NCBI GenBank assembly: GCA_947623455.1
Contig: OX392532.1
Coordinates: forward strand, 53,199,058 to 53,263,057
Length of the DNA: 64,000 nucleotides
Reading direction: 5' to 3'
Source: Mimachlamys varia
Lineage: Eukaryota > Mollusca > Bivalvia > Pectinida > Pectinidae
The notes under the pieces were generated by a model. It saw nothing but the letters and a program-made list of their open reading frames with translations, had not been told where the DNA came from and did no database searches. Shown piece after piece: positions 46,583 to 61,500 of the stretch (its first letter is position 1; the number at the start of each line of letters is the position of its first letter). The position numbers and the translations under genes were made by a program.

Positions 46583-49500
46583 TATATACTATATATTCTA
46601 CATGTAAACAAACAATATGTAGTGTTCTACATGTACACAAACAATATGAACCGTTCTCCATGTACACACACAATATATACTGTTCTATACATGTACACAA
46701 ACAATATATACTGTTCTACATGTACACAAACAATATGTACTGTTCTATACATGTACACAAACAATATATACTGTTCTATACATGTACACAAACAATATAT
46801 ACTGTTCTATACATGTACACAAACAATATATACTGTTCTACATGTACACAAACAATATATACTGTTCTACATGTACGCAAACAATATGAAGTGTTCTATA
46901 CATGTACACAAACAATATATAGTGTTCTACATGTACACAAACAATATATACTGTTCTACATGTACACAAACAATATATACTGTTCTACATGTACGCAAAC
47001 AATATGAAGTGTTCTACATGTACAAAAACAATATATACTGTTCTACATGTACGCAAACAATATATACTGTTCTACATGTACACAAACAATATATACTGTT
47101 CTACATGTACAAAAACAATATGAACCGTTCTACATGTACACAAACAATATATACTGTTCTATACATGTACGCAAACAATATATACTGTTCTATACATGTA
47201 CGCAAACAATATGAAGTGTTCTACATGTACACAAACAATATATACTGTTCTATACATGTACGCAAACAATATGAAGTGTTCTACATGTACACAAACAATA
47301 TATACTGTTCTATACATGTACGCTAACAATATGAAGTGTTCTACATGTACACAAACAATATATACTGTTCTACATGTACGCAAACAATATGAAGTGTTCT
47401 ATACATGTACACAAACAATATATAGTGTTCTACATGTACACAAACAATATATACTGTTCTACATGTACACACACAATATATACTGTTCTATACATGTACA
47501 CAAACAATATATACTGTTCTACAAGTACACAAACAAAATATACTGTTCTACATGTACGCAAACAATATGAAGTGTTCTATACATGTACACAAACAATATA
47601 TAGTGTTCTACATGTACACAAACAATATATACTGTTCTATACATGTACACAAACAATATATACTGTTCTACATGTACACAAACAATATATACTGTTCTAT
47701 ACATGAACACAAACAATATATACTGTTCTACATGTACACAAACAATATATACTGTTCTACATGTACACAAACAATATATACTGTTCTATACATGTACACA
47801 AACAATATATACTGTTCTACATGTACGCAAACAATATGAAGTGTTCTACATGTACAAAAACAATATATACTGTTCTACATGTACGCAAAGAATATATACT
47901 GTTCTACATGTACACAAACAATATATACTGTTCTACATGTACGCAAACAATATGAAGTGTTCTACATGTACAAAAACAATATGAACCGTTCTACATGTAC
48001 ACAAACAATATATACTGTTCTATACATGTACGCAAACAATATATACTGTTCTATACATGTACGCAAACAATATGAAGTGTTCTACATGTACACAAACAAT
48101 ATATACTGTTCTATACATGTACGCAAACAATATATACTGTTCTATACATGTACACAAACAATATGAAGTGTTCTACATGTACACAAACAATATATACTGT
48201 TCTATACATGTACGCAAACAATATGAAGTGTTCTACATGTACACAAACAATATATACTGTTCTACATGTACGCAAACAATATGAAGTGTTCTATACATGT
48301 ACACAAACAATATATAGTGTTCTACATGTACACAAACAATATATACTGTTCTACATGTACACAAACAATATATACTGTTCTACATGTACACAAACAATAT
48401 GAAGTGTTCTACATGTACACAAACAATATATACTGTTCTATACATGTACGCAAACAATATGAAGTGTTCTACATGTACGCAAACAATATGAAGTGTTCTA
48501 CATGTACACAAACAATATATACTGTTCTATACATGTACACAAACAATATATATTGTTCTACATGTACACAAACAATACATACTGTTCTACATGTACACAA
48601 ACAATATATACGGTTCTATACATGTACACAAACAATATATACTGTTCTACATGTACACAAACAATATATACTGTTCTACATGTACACAAACAATATATAC
48701 TGTTCTACATGTACACACACAATATATACTGTTCTATACATGTACACAAACAATATGTACTGTTCTACATGTACACAAACAATATATACTGTTCTACATG
48801 TACACAAACAATATATACTGTTCTATACATGTACACAAACAATATATACTGTTCTACATGTACACAAACAATATGAAGTGTTCTATACATGTACGCAAAC
48901 AATATATAGTGTTCTACATGTACACAAAAAATATATACTGTTCTACATGTACACAAACAATATATACTGTTCTACATGTACACAAACAATATATACTGTT
49001 CTATACATGTACACAAACAATATACACTGTTCTATACATGTACACAAACAATATATACTGTTCTACATGTACGCAAACAATATGAAGTGTTCTATACATG
49101 TACACAAACAATATATAGTGTTCTACATGTACACAAACAATATATACTGTTCTACATGTACACAAACAATATATACTGTTCTATACATGTACGCAAACAA
49201 TATATACTGTTCTATACATGTACGCAAACAATATGAAGTGTTCTACATGTACACAAACAATATATACTGTTCTATACATGTACACAAACAATATATACTG
49301 TTCTACATGTACGCAAACAATATGAAGTTTTCTACATGTACAAAAACAATATGAACCGTTCTACATGTACACAAACAATATATACTGTTCTATACATGTA
49401 CGCAAACAATATGAAGTGTTCTACATGTACACAAACAATATATACTGTTCTATACATGTACACAAACAATATATAGTGTTCTACATGTACACAAACAATA

Positions 49501-52500
49501 TGAAGTGTTCTACATGTACACAAACAATATATACTGTTCTATACATGTACACAAACAATATGAAGTGTTCTACATGTACGCAAACAATATGAAGTGTTCT
49601 ACATGTACACAAACAATATATACTGTTCTATACATGTACACAAACAATATATACTGTTCTACATGTACACAAACAATATATACTGTTCTATACATGTACA
49701 CAAACAATATATACTGTTCTATACATGTACACAAACAATATATACTGTTCTACATGTACACAAACAATATATACTGTTCTACATGTACACAAACAATATA
49801 TACTGTTCTATACATGTACACAAACAATATATACTGTTCTATACATGTACACAAACAATATATACTGTTCTACATGTACACAAACAATATATACTGTTCT
49901 ACATGTACACAAACAATATATACTGTTCTACATGTACACAAACAATATATACTGTTCTACATGTACACACACAATATATACTGTTCTACATGTACACAAA
50001 CAATATGAAGTGTTCTATACATGTACACAAACAATATATAGTGTTCTACATGTACACAAAAAATATATACTGTTCTACATGTACACAAACAATATATACT
50101 GTTCTACATGTACACAAACAATATATACTGTTCTATACATGTACACAAACAATATATACTGTTCTATACATGTACACAAACAATATATACTGTTCTACAT
50201 GTACGCAAACAATATGAAGTGTTCTATACATGTACACAAACAATATATAGTGTTCTACATGTACACAAACAATATATACTGTTCTATACATGTACACAAA
50301 CAATATATACTGTTCTACATGTACACAAACAATATATACTGTTCTACATGTACACAAACAATATATACTGTTCTATACATGTACACAAACAATATATACT
50401 GTTCTACATGTACACACACAATATATACTGTTCTATACATGTACACAAACAACATATACTGTTCTACATGTACGCAAACAATATGAAGTGTTCTATACAT
50501 GTACACAAACAATATATACTGTTCTACATGTACACAAACAATATATACTGTTCTACATGTACACAAACAATATATACTGTTCTATACATGAACACAAACA
50601 ATATACACTGTTCTACATGTACGCAAACAATATGAAGTGTTCTACATGTACAAAAACAATATATACTGTTCTACATGTACGCAAACAATATATACTGTTC
50701 TACATGTACACAAACAATATATACTGTTCTACATGTACGCAAACAATATGAAGTGTTCTACATGTACAAAAACAATATGAACCTTTCTACATGTACACAA
50801 ACAATATATACTGTTCTATACATGTACACAAACAATATATACTGTTCTATACATGTACGCAAACAATATATACTGTTCTACATGTACACAAACAATATAT
50901 ACTGTTCTACATGTACACAAACAATATATACTGTTCTACATGTACACAAACAATATGAAGTGTTCTACATGTACACAAACAATATATACTGTTCTATACA
51001 TGTACGCAAACAATATGAAGTGTTCTACATGTACGCAAACAATATGAAGTGTTCTATATGTACACAAACAATATATACTGTTCTATACATGTACACAAAC
51101 AATATATATTGTTCTACATGTACACAAACAATACATACTGTTCTACATGTACACAAACAATATATACGGTTCTATAATTGTACACAAACAATATATATTG
51201 TTCTACATGTACACAAACAATATATACTGTTCTACATGTACACAAACAATATATACTGTTCTACATGTACACACACTATATATACTGTTCTATACATGTA
51301 CACAAACAATATGTACTGTTCTACATGTACACAAACAATATATACTGTTCTACATGTACACAAACAATATATACTGTTCTATACATGTACACAAACAATA
51401 TATACTGTTCTACATGTACACAAACAATATGAAGTGTTCTATACATGTACGCAAACAATATATAGTGTTCTACATGTACACAAAAATATATACTGTTCTA
51501 CATGTACACAAACAATATATACTGTTCTACATGTACACAAACAATATATACTGTTCTATACATGTACACAAACAATATATACTGTTCTATACATGTACAC
51601 AAACAATATATACTGTTCAACATGTACGCAAACAATATGAAGTGTTCTATACATGTACACAAACAATATATAGTGTTCTACATGTACATAAACAATATAT
51701 ACTGTTCTACATGTACACAAACAATATATACTGTTCTATACATGTACGCAAACAATATATACTGTTCTATACATGTACGCAAACAATATGAAGTGTTCTA
51801 CATGTACACAAACAATATATACTGTTCTATACATGTACACAAACAATATATACTGTTCTACATGTACGCAAACAATATGAAGTGTTCTACATGTACAAAA
51901 ACAATATGAACCGTTCTACATGTACACAAACAATATATACTGTTCTATACATGTACGCAAACAATATGAAGTGTTCTACATGTACACAAACAATATATAC
52001 TGTTCTATACATGTACACAAACAATATGAAGTGTTCTACATGTACGCAAACAATATGAAGTGTTCTACATGTACACAAACAATATATACTGTTCTATACA
52101 TGTACACAAACAATATATACTGTTCTACATGTACACAAACAATATATACTGTTCTATACATGTACACAAACAATATATACTGTTCTATACATGTACACAA
52201 ACATATATACTGTTCTACATGTACACAAACAATATATACTGTTCTACATGTACACAAACAATATATACTGTTCTATACATGTACACAAACAATATATACT
52301 GTTCTATACATGTACACAAACAATATATACTGTTCTACATGTACACAAACAATATATACTGTTCTACATGTACACAAACAATATATACTGTTCTACATGT
52401 ACACAAACAATATATACTGTTCTACATGTACACACACAATATATACTGTTCTACATGTACACAAACAATATGAAGTGTTCTATACATGTACACAAACAAT

Positions 52501-55500
52501 ATATAGTGTTCTACATGTACACAAAAAATATATACTGTTCTACATGTACACAAACAATATATACTGTTCTACATGTACACAAACAATATATACTGTTCTA
52601 TACATGTACACAAACAATATATACTGTTCTATACATCTACACAAACAATATATACTGTTCTACATGTACGCAAACAATATGAAGTGTTCTATACATGTAC
52701 ACAAACAATATATAGTGTTCTACATGTACACAAACAATATATACTGTTCTATACATGTACACAAACAATATATACTGTTCTACATGTACACAAACAATAT
52801 ATACTGTTCTACATGTACACAAACAATATATACTGTTCTATACATGTACACAAACAATATATACTGTTCTACATGTACACACACAATATATACTGTTCTA
52901 TACATGTACACAAACAACATATACTGTTCTACATGTACGCAAACAATATGAAGTGTTCTATACATGTACACAAACAATATATACTGTTCTACATGTACAC
53001 AAACAATATATACTGTTCTACATGTACACAAACAATATATACTGTTCTATACATGAACACAAACAATATACACTGTTCTACATGTACGCAAACAATATAT
53101 ACTGTTCTATACATGTACACAAACAATATGAAGTGTTCTACATGTACGCAAACAATATGAAGTGTTCTACATGTACACAAACAATATATACTGTTCTATA
53201 CATGTACACAAACAATATATACTGTTCTACATGTACACAAACAATATATACTGTTCTATACATGTACACAAACAATATATACTGTTCTATACATGTACAC
53301 AAACATATATACTGTTCTACATGTACACAAACAATATATACTGTTCTACATGTACACAAACAATATATACTGTTCTATACATGTACACAAACAATATATA
53401 CTGTTCTATACATGTACACAAACAATATATACTGTTCTACATGTACACAAACAATATATACTGTTCTACATGTACACAAACAATATATACTGTTCTACAT
53501 GTACACAAACAATATATACTGTTCTACATGTACACACACAATATATACTGTTCTACATGTACACAAACAATATGAAGTGTTCTATACATGTACACAAACA
53601 ATATATAGTGTTCTACATGTACACAAAAAATATATACTGTTCTACATGTACACAAACAATATATACTGTTCTACATGTACACAAACAATATATACTGTTC
53701 TATACATGTACACAAACAATATATACTGTTCTATACATCTACACAAACAATATATACTGTTCTACATGTACGCAAACAATATGAAGTGTTCTATACATGT
53801 ACACAAACAATATATAGTGTTCTACATGTACACAAACAATATATACTGTTCTATACATGTACACAAACAATATATACTGTTCTACATGTACACAAACAAT
53901 ATATACTGTTCTACATGTACACAAACAATATATACTGTTCTATACATGTACACAAACAATATATACTGTTCTACATGTACACACACAATATATACTGTTC
54001 TATACATGTACACAAACAACATATACTGTTCTACATGTACGCAAACAATATGAAGTGTTCTATACATGTACACAAACAATATATACTGTTCTACATGTAC
54101 ACAAACAATATATACTGTTCTACATGTACACAAACAATATATACTGTTCTATACATGAACACAAACAATATACACTGTTCTACATGTACGCAAACAATAT
54201 GAAGTGTTCTACATGTACAAAAACAATATATACTGTTCTACATGTACGCAAACAATATATACTGTTCTACATGTACACAAACAATATATACTGTTCTACA
54301 TGTACGCAAACAATATGAAGTGTTCTACATGTACAAAAACAATATGAACCTTTCTACATGTACACAAACAATATATAATGTTCTATACATGTACACAAAC
54401 AATATATACTGTTCTATACATGTACACAAACAATATATACTGTTCTATACATGTACGCAAACAATATATACTGTTCTATACATGTACACAAACAATATAT
54501 ACTGTTCTATACATGTACGCAAACAATATATACTGTTCTATACATGTACGCAAACAATATATACTGTTCTATACATGTACACAAACAATATATACTGTTC
54601 TATACATGTACACAAACAATATATACTGTTCTATACATGTACACAACAATATGTACTGTTCTACATTAACACAAACAATATATACTGTTCTATACATGTA
54701 CGCAAACAATATGAAGTGTTCTACATGTATACAAACAATATATACTGTTCTACATGTACACAAACAATATATACTGTTCTACATGTACACAAACAATATA
54801 TACTGTTCTATACATGTACGCAAACAATATGTACTGTTCTACATGTACGCAAACAATATATACTGTTCTACATGTACACAAACAATATATACTGTTCTAT
54901 ACATGTACGCAAACAATATGTACTGTTCTACATGTACACAAACAATATATACTGTTCTACATGTACGCAAACAATATATACTGTTCTATACATGTACGCA
55001 AACAATATGAAGTGTTCTACATGTACGCAAACAATATGAAGTGTTCTACATGTATAAAAACAATATATACTGTTCTACATGTACACAAACAATATATACT
55101 GTTCTACATGTACACAAACAATATGAAGTGTTCTACATGTACACAAACAATATGAAGTGTTCTACATGTATGCAAACAATATGTACTGTTCTACATGTAC
55201 ACAAACAATATATACCGTTCTATATGTACACAAACAATATATACTGTTTTACATGTACACAAACAATATATACTGTTCTACATGTACACAAACAATATGT
55301 ACTGTTCTACATATACACAAACAATATGTACTGTTCTACATGTACACAAAAAATATATACTGTTCTACATGTACACAAACAATATGTACTGTTCTACATG
55401 TACACAAACAATATATACTGTTCTACATGTACACAAACAATATATACTGTTCTACATGTACACAAACAATATATACTGTTCAACATGTACACAAACAATA

Positions 55501-58500
55501 TATACTGTTCTACATGTACACAAACAATATGTACTGTTCTACATGTACACAAACAATATATACTGTTCTACATGTACACAAACAATATATACTGTTCTAC
55601 ATGTACACACACAATATATACTGTTCTACATGTACACAAACAATATGAAGTGTTCTATACATGTACACAAACAATATATAGTGTTCTACATGTACACAAA
55701 AAATATATACTGTTCTACATGTACACAAACAATATATACTGTTCTACATGTACACAAACAATATATACTGTTCTATACATGTACACAAACAATATGTACT
55801 GTTCTACATGTACACAAACAATATATACTGTTCTACATGTACACAAACAATATATACTGTTCTATACATGTACACAAACAATATATACTGTTCTACATGT
55901 ACACAAACAATATGAAGTGTTCTATACATGTACGCAAACAATATATAGTGTTCTACATGTACACAAAAAATATATACTGTTCTACATGTACACAAACAAT
56001 ATATACTGTTCTACATGTACACAAACAATATATACTGTTCTATACATGTACACAAACAATATACACTGTTCTATACATGTACACAAACAATATATACTGT
56101 TCTACATGTACGCAAACAATATGAAGTGTTCTATACATGTACACAAACAATATATAGTGTTCTACATGTACACAAACAATATATACTGTTCTACATGTAC
56201 ACAAACAATTTATACTGTTCTATACATGTACGCAAACAATATATACTGTTCTATACATGTACGCAAACAATATGAAGTGTTCTACATGTACACAAACAAT
56301 ATATACTGTTCTACATGTACGCAAACAATATGAAGTTTTCTACATGTACAAAAACAATATGAACCGTTCTACATGTACACAAACAATATATACTGTTCTA
56401 TACATGTACGCAAACAATATGAAGTGTTCTACATGTACACAAACAATATGAACCGTTCTACATGTACACAAACAATATATACTGTTCTATACATGTACGC
56501 AAACAATATGAAGTGTTCTACATGTACACAAACAATATATACTGTTCTATACATGTACACAAACAATATGAAGTGTTCTACATGTACGCAAACAATATGA
56601 AGTGTTCTACATGTACACAAACAATATATACTGTTCTATACATGTACACAAACAATATATACTGTTCTACATGTACACAAACAATATATACTGTTCTATA
56701 CATGTACACAAACAATATATACTGTTCTATACATGTACACAAACAATATATACTGTTCTACATGTACACAAACAATATATACTGTTCTACATGTACACAA
56801 ACAATATATACTGTTCTATACATGTACACAAACAATATATACTGTTCTATACATGTACACAAACAATATATACTGTTCTACATGTACACAAACAATATAT
56901 ACTGTTCTACATGTACACAAACAATATATACTGTTCTACATGTACACAAACAATATATACTGTTCTACATGTACACACACAATATATACTGTTCTACATG
57001 TACACAAACAATATGAAGTGTTCTATACATGTACACAAACAATATATAGTGTTCTACATGTACACAAAAAATATATACTGTTCTACATGTACACAAACAA
57101 TATATACTGTTCTACATGTACACAAACAATATATACTGTTCTATACATGTACACAAACAATATATACTGTTCTATACATGTACACAAACAATATATACTG
57201 TTCTACATGTACGCAAACAATATGAAGTGTTCTATACATGTACACAAACAATATATAGTGTTCTACATGTACACAAACAATATATACTGTTCTATACATG
57301 TACACAAACAATATATACTGTTCTACATGTACACAAACAATATATACTGTTCTACATGTACACAAACAATATATACTGTTCTATACATGTACACAAACAA
57401 TATATACTGTTCTACATGTACACACACAATATATACTGTTCTATACATGTACACAAACAACATATACTGTTCTACATGTACGCAAACAATATGAAGTGTT
57501 CTATACATGTACACAAACAATATATACTGTTCTACATGTACACAAACAATATATACTGTTCTACATGTACATTAACAATATATACTGTTCTATACATGAA
57601 CACAAACAATATACACTGTTCTACATGTACGCAAACAATATGAAGTGTTCTACATGTACAAAAACAATATATACTGTTCTACATGTACGCAAACAATATA
57701 TACTGTTCTACATGTACACAAACAATATATACTGTTCTACATGTACGCAAACAATATGAAGTGTTCTACATGTACAAAAACAATATGAACCTTTCTACAT
57801 GTACACAAACAATATATACTGTTCTATACATGTACACAAACAATATATACTGTTCTATACATGTACGCAAACAATATATACTGTTCTACATGTACACAAA
57901 CAATATATACTGTTCTACATGTACACAAACAATATATACTGTTCTACATGTACACAAACAATATGAAGTGTTCTACATGTACACAAACAATATATACTGT
58001 TCTATACATGTACGCAAACAATATGAAGTGTTCTACATGTACGCAAACAATATGAAGTGTTCTATATGTACACAAACAATATATACTGTTCTATACATGT
58101 ACACAAACAATATATATTGTTCTACATGTACACAAACAATACATACTGTTCTACATGTACACAAACAATATATACGGTTCTATAATTGTACACAAACAAT
58201 ATATATTGTTCTACATGTACACAAACAATATATACTGTTCTACATGTACACAAACAATATATACTGTTCTACATGTACACACACTATATATACTGTTCTA
58301 TACATGTACACAAACAATATGTACTGTTCTACATGTACACAAACAATATATACTGTTCTACATGTACACAAACAATATATACTGTTCTATACATGTACAC
58401 AAACAATATATACTGTTCTACATGTACACAAACAATATGAAGTGTTCTATACATGTACGCAAACAATATATAGTGTTCTACATGTACACAAAAATATATA

Positions 58501-61500
58501 CTGTTCTACACGTACACAAACAATATATACTGTTCTACATGTACACAAACAATATATACTGTTCTATACATGTACACAAACAATATATACTGTTCTATAC
58601 ATGTACACAAACAATATATACTGTTCAACATGTACGCAAACAATATGAAGTGTTCTATACATGTACACAAACAATATATAGTGTTCTACATGTACACAAA
58701 CAATATATACTGTTCTACATGTACACAAACAATATATACTGTTCTATACATGTACGCAAACAATATATACTGTTCTATACATGTACGCAAACAATATGAA
58801 GTGTTCTACATGTACACAAACAATATATACTGTTCTATACATGTACACAAACAATATATACTGTTCTACATGTACGCAAACAATATGAAGTGTTCTACAT
58901 GTACAAAAACAATATGAACCGTTCTACATGTACACAAACAATATATACTGTTCTATACATGTACGCAAACAATATGAAGTGTTCTACATGTACACAAACA
59001 ATATATACTGTTCTATACATGTACACAAACAATATGAAGTGTTCTACATGTACGCAAACAATATGAAGTGTTCTACATGTACACAAACAATATATACTGT
59101 TCTATACATGTACACAAACAATATATAGTGTTCTACATGTACACAAACAATATATACTGTTCTATACATGTACACAAACAATATATACTGTTCTATACAT
59201 GTACACAAACAATATATACTGTTCTACATGTACACAAACAATATATACTGTTCTACATGTACACAAACAATATATACTGTTCTATACATGTACACAAACA
59301 ATATATACTGTTCTATACATGTACACAAACAATATATACTGTTCTACATGTACACAAACAATATATACTGTTCTACATGTACACAAACAATATATACTGT
59401 TCTACATGTACACAAACAATATATACTGTTCTACATGTACACAAACAATATATACTGTTCTATACATGTACACAAACAATATATACTGTTCTACATGTAC
59501 ACACACAATATATACTGTTCTATACATGTACACAAACAACATATACTGTTCTACATGTACGCAAACAATATGAAGTGTTCTATACATGTACACAAACAAT
59601 ATATACTGTTCTACATGTACACAAACAATATATACTGTTCTACATGTACACAAACAATATATACTGTTCTATACATGAACACAAACAATATACACTGTTC
59701 TACATGTACGCAAACAATATGAAGTGTTCTACATGTACAAAAACAATATATACTGTTCTACATGTACGCAAACAATATATACTGTTCTACATGTACACAA
59801 ACAATATATACTGTTCTACATGTACGCAAACAATATGAAGTGTTCTACATGTACAAAAACAATATGAACCTTTCTACATGTACACAAACAATATATAATG
59901 TTCTATACATGTACACAAACAATATATACTGTTCTATACATGTACACAAACAATATATACTGTTCTATACATGTACGCAAACAATATATACTGTTCTATA
60001 CATGTACACAAACAATATATACTGTTCTATACATGTACGCAAACAATATATACTGTTCTATACATGTACGCAAACAATATATACTGTTCTATACATGTAC
60101 ACAAACAATATATACTGTTCTATACATGTACACAAACAATATATACTGTTCTATACATGTACACAACAATATGTACTGTTCTACATTAACACAAACAATA
60201 TATACTGTTCTATACATGTACGCAAACAATATGAAGTGTTCTACATGTACACAAACAATATATACTGTTCTACATGTACACAAACAATATATACTGTTCT
60301 ACATGTACACAAACAATATATACTGTTCTATACATGTACGCAAACAATATGTACTGTTCTACATGTACGCAAACAATATATACTGTTCTACATGTACACA
60401 AACAATATATACTGTTCTATACATGTACGCAAACAATATGTACTGTTCTACATGTACACAAACAATATATACTGTTCTACATGTACGCAAACAATATATA
60501 CTGTTCTATACATGTACGCAAACAATATGAAGTGTTCTACATGTATAAAAACAATATATACTGTTCTACATGTATAAAAACAATATATACTGTTCTACAT
60601 GTACACAAACAATATATACTGTTCTACATGTACACAAACAATATGAAGTGTTCTACATGTACACAAACAATATGAAGTGTTCTACATGTATGCAAACAAT
60701 ATGTACTGTTCTACATGTACACAAACAATATATACCGTTCTATATGTACACAAACAATATATACTGTTTTACATGTACACAGACAATATATACTGTTCTA
60801 CATGTACACAAACAATATGTACTGTTCTACATATACACAAACAATATGTACTGTTCTACATGTACACAAAAAATATATACTGTTCTACATGTACACAAAC
60901 AATATGTACTGTTCTACATGTACACAAACAATATATACTGTTCTACATGTACACAAACAATATATACTGTTCTACATGTACACAAACAATATATACTGTT
61001 CAACATGTACACAAACAATATATACTGTTCTACATGTACACAAACAATATGTACTGTTCTACATGTACACAAACAATATATACTGTTCTACATGTACACA
61101 AACAATATATACTGTTCTACATGTACACACACAATATATACTGTTCTACATGTACACAAACAATATGAAGTGTTCTATACATGTACACAAACAATATATA
61201 GTGTTCTACATGTACACAAAAAATATATACTGTTCTACATGTACACAAACAATATATACTGTTCTACATGTACACAAACAATATATACTGTTCTATACAT
61301 GTACACAAACAATATATACTGTTCTATACATGTACACAAACAATATATACTGTTCTACATGTACGCAAACAATATGAAGTGTTCTATACATGTACACAAA
61401 CAATATATAGTGTTCTACATGTACACAAACAATATATACTGTTCTATACATGTACACAAACAATATATACTGTTCTACATGTACACAAACAATATATACT

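Noticed and set aside
52755..54053. A 432-codon plus-strand frame, and many others of 60-430 codons across 46.6-64 kb
   Set aside because: The 29-bp unit has no stop triplet in any phase, so long frames are automatic. They overlap each other in all three plus frames, with further frames on the minus strand, and end at variant units containing TGA or TAG. No start context, signal or domain is present.
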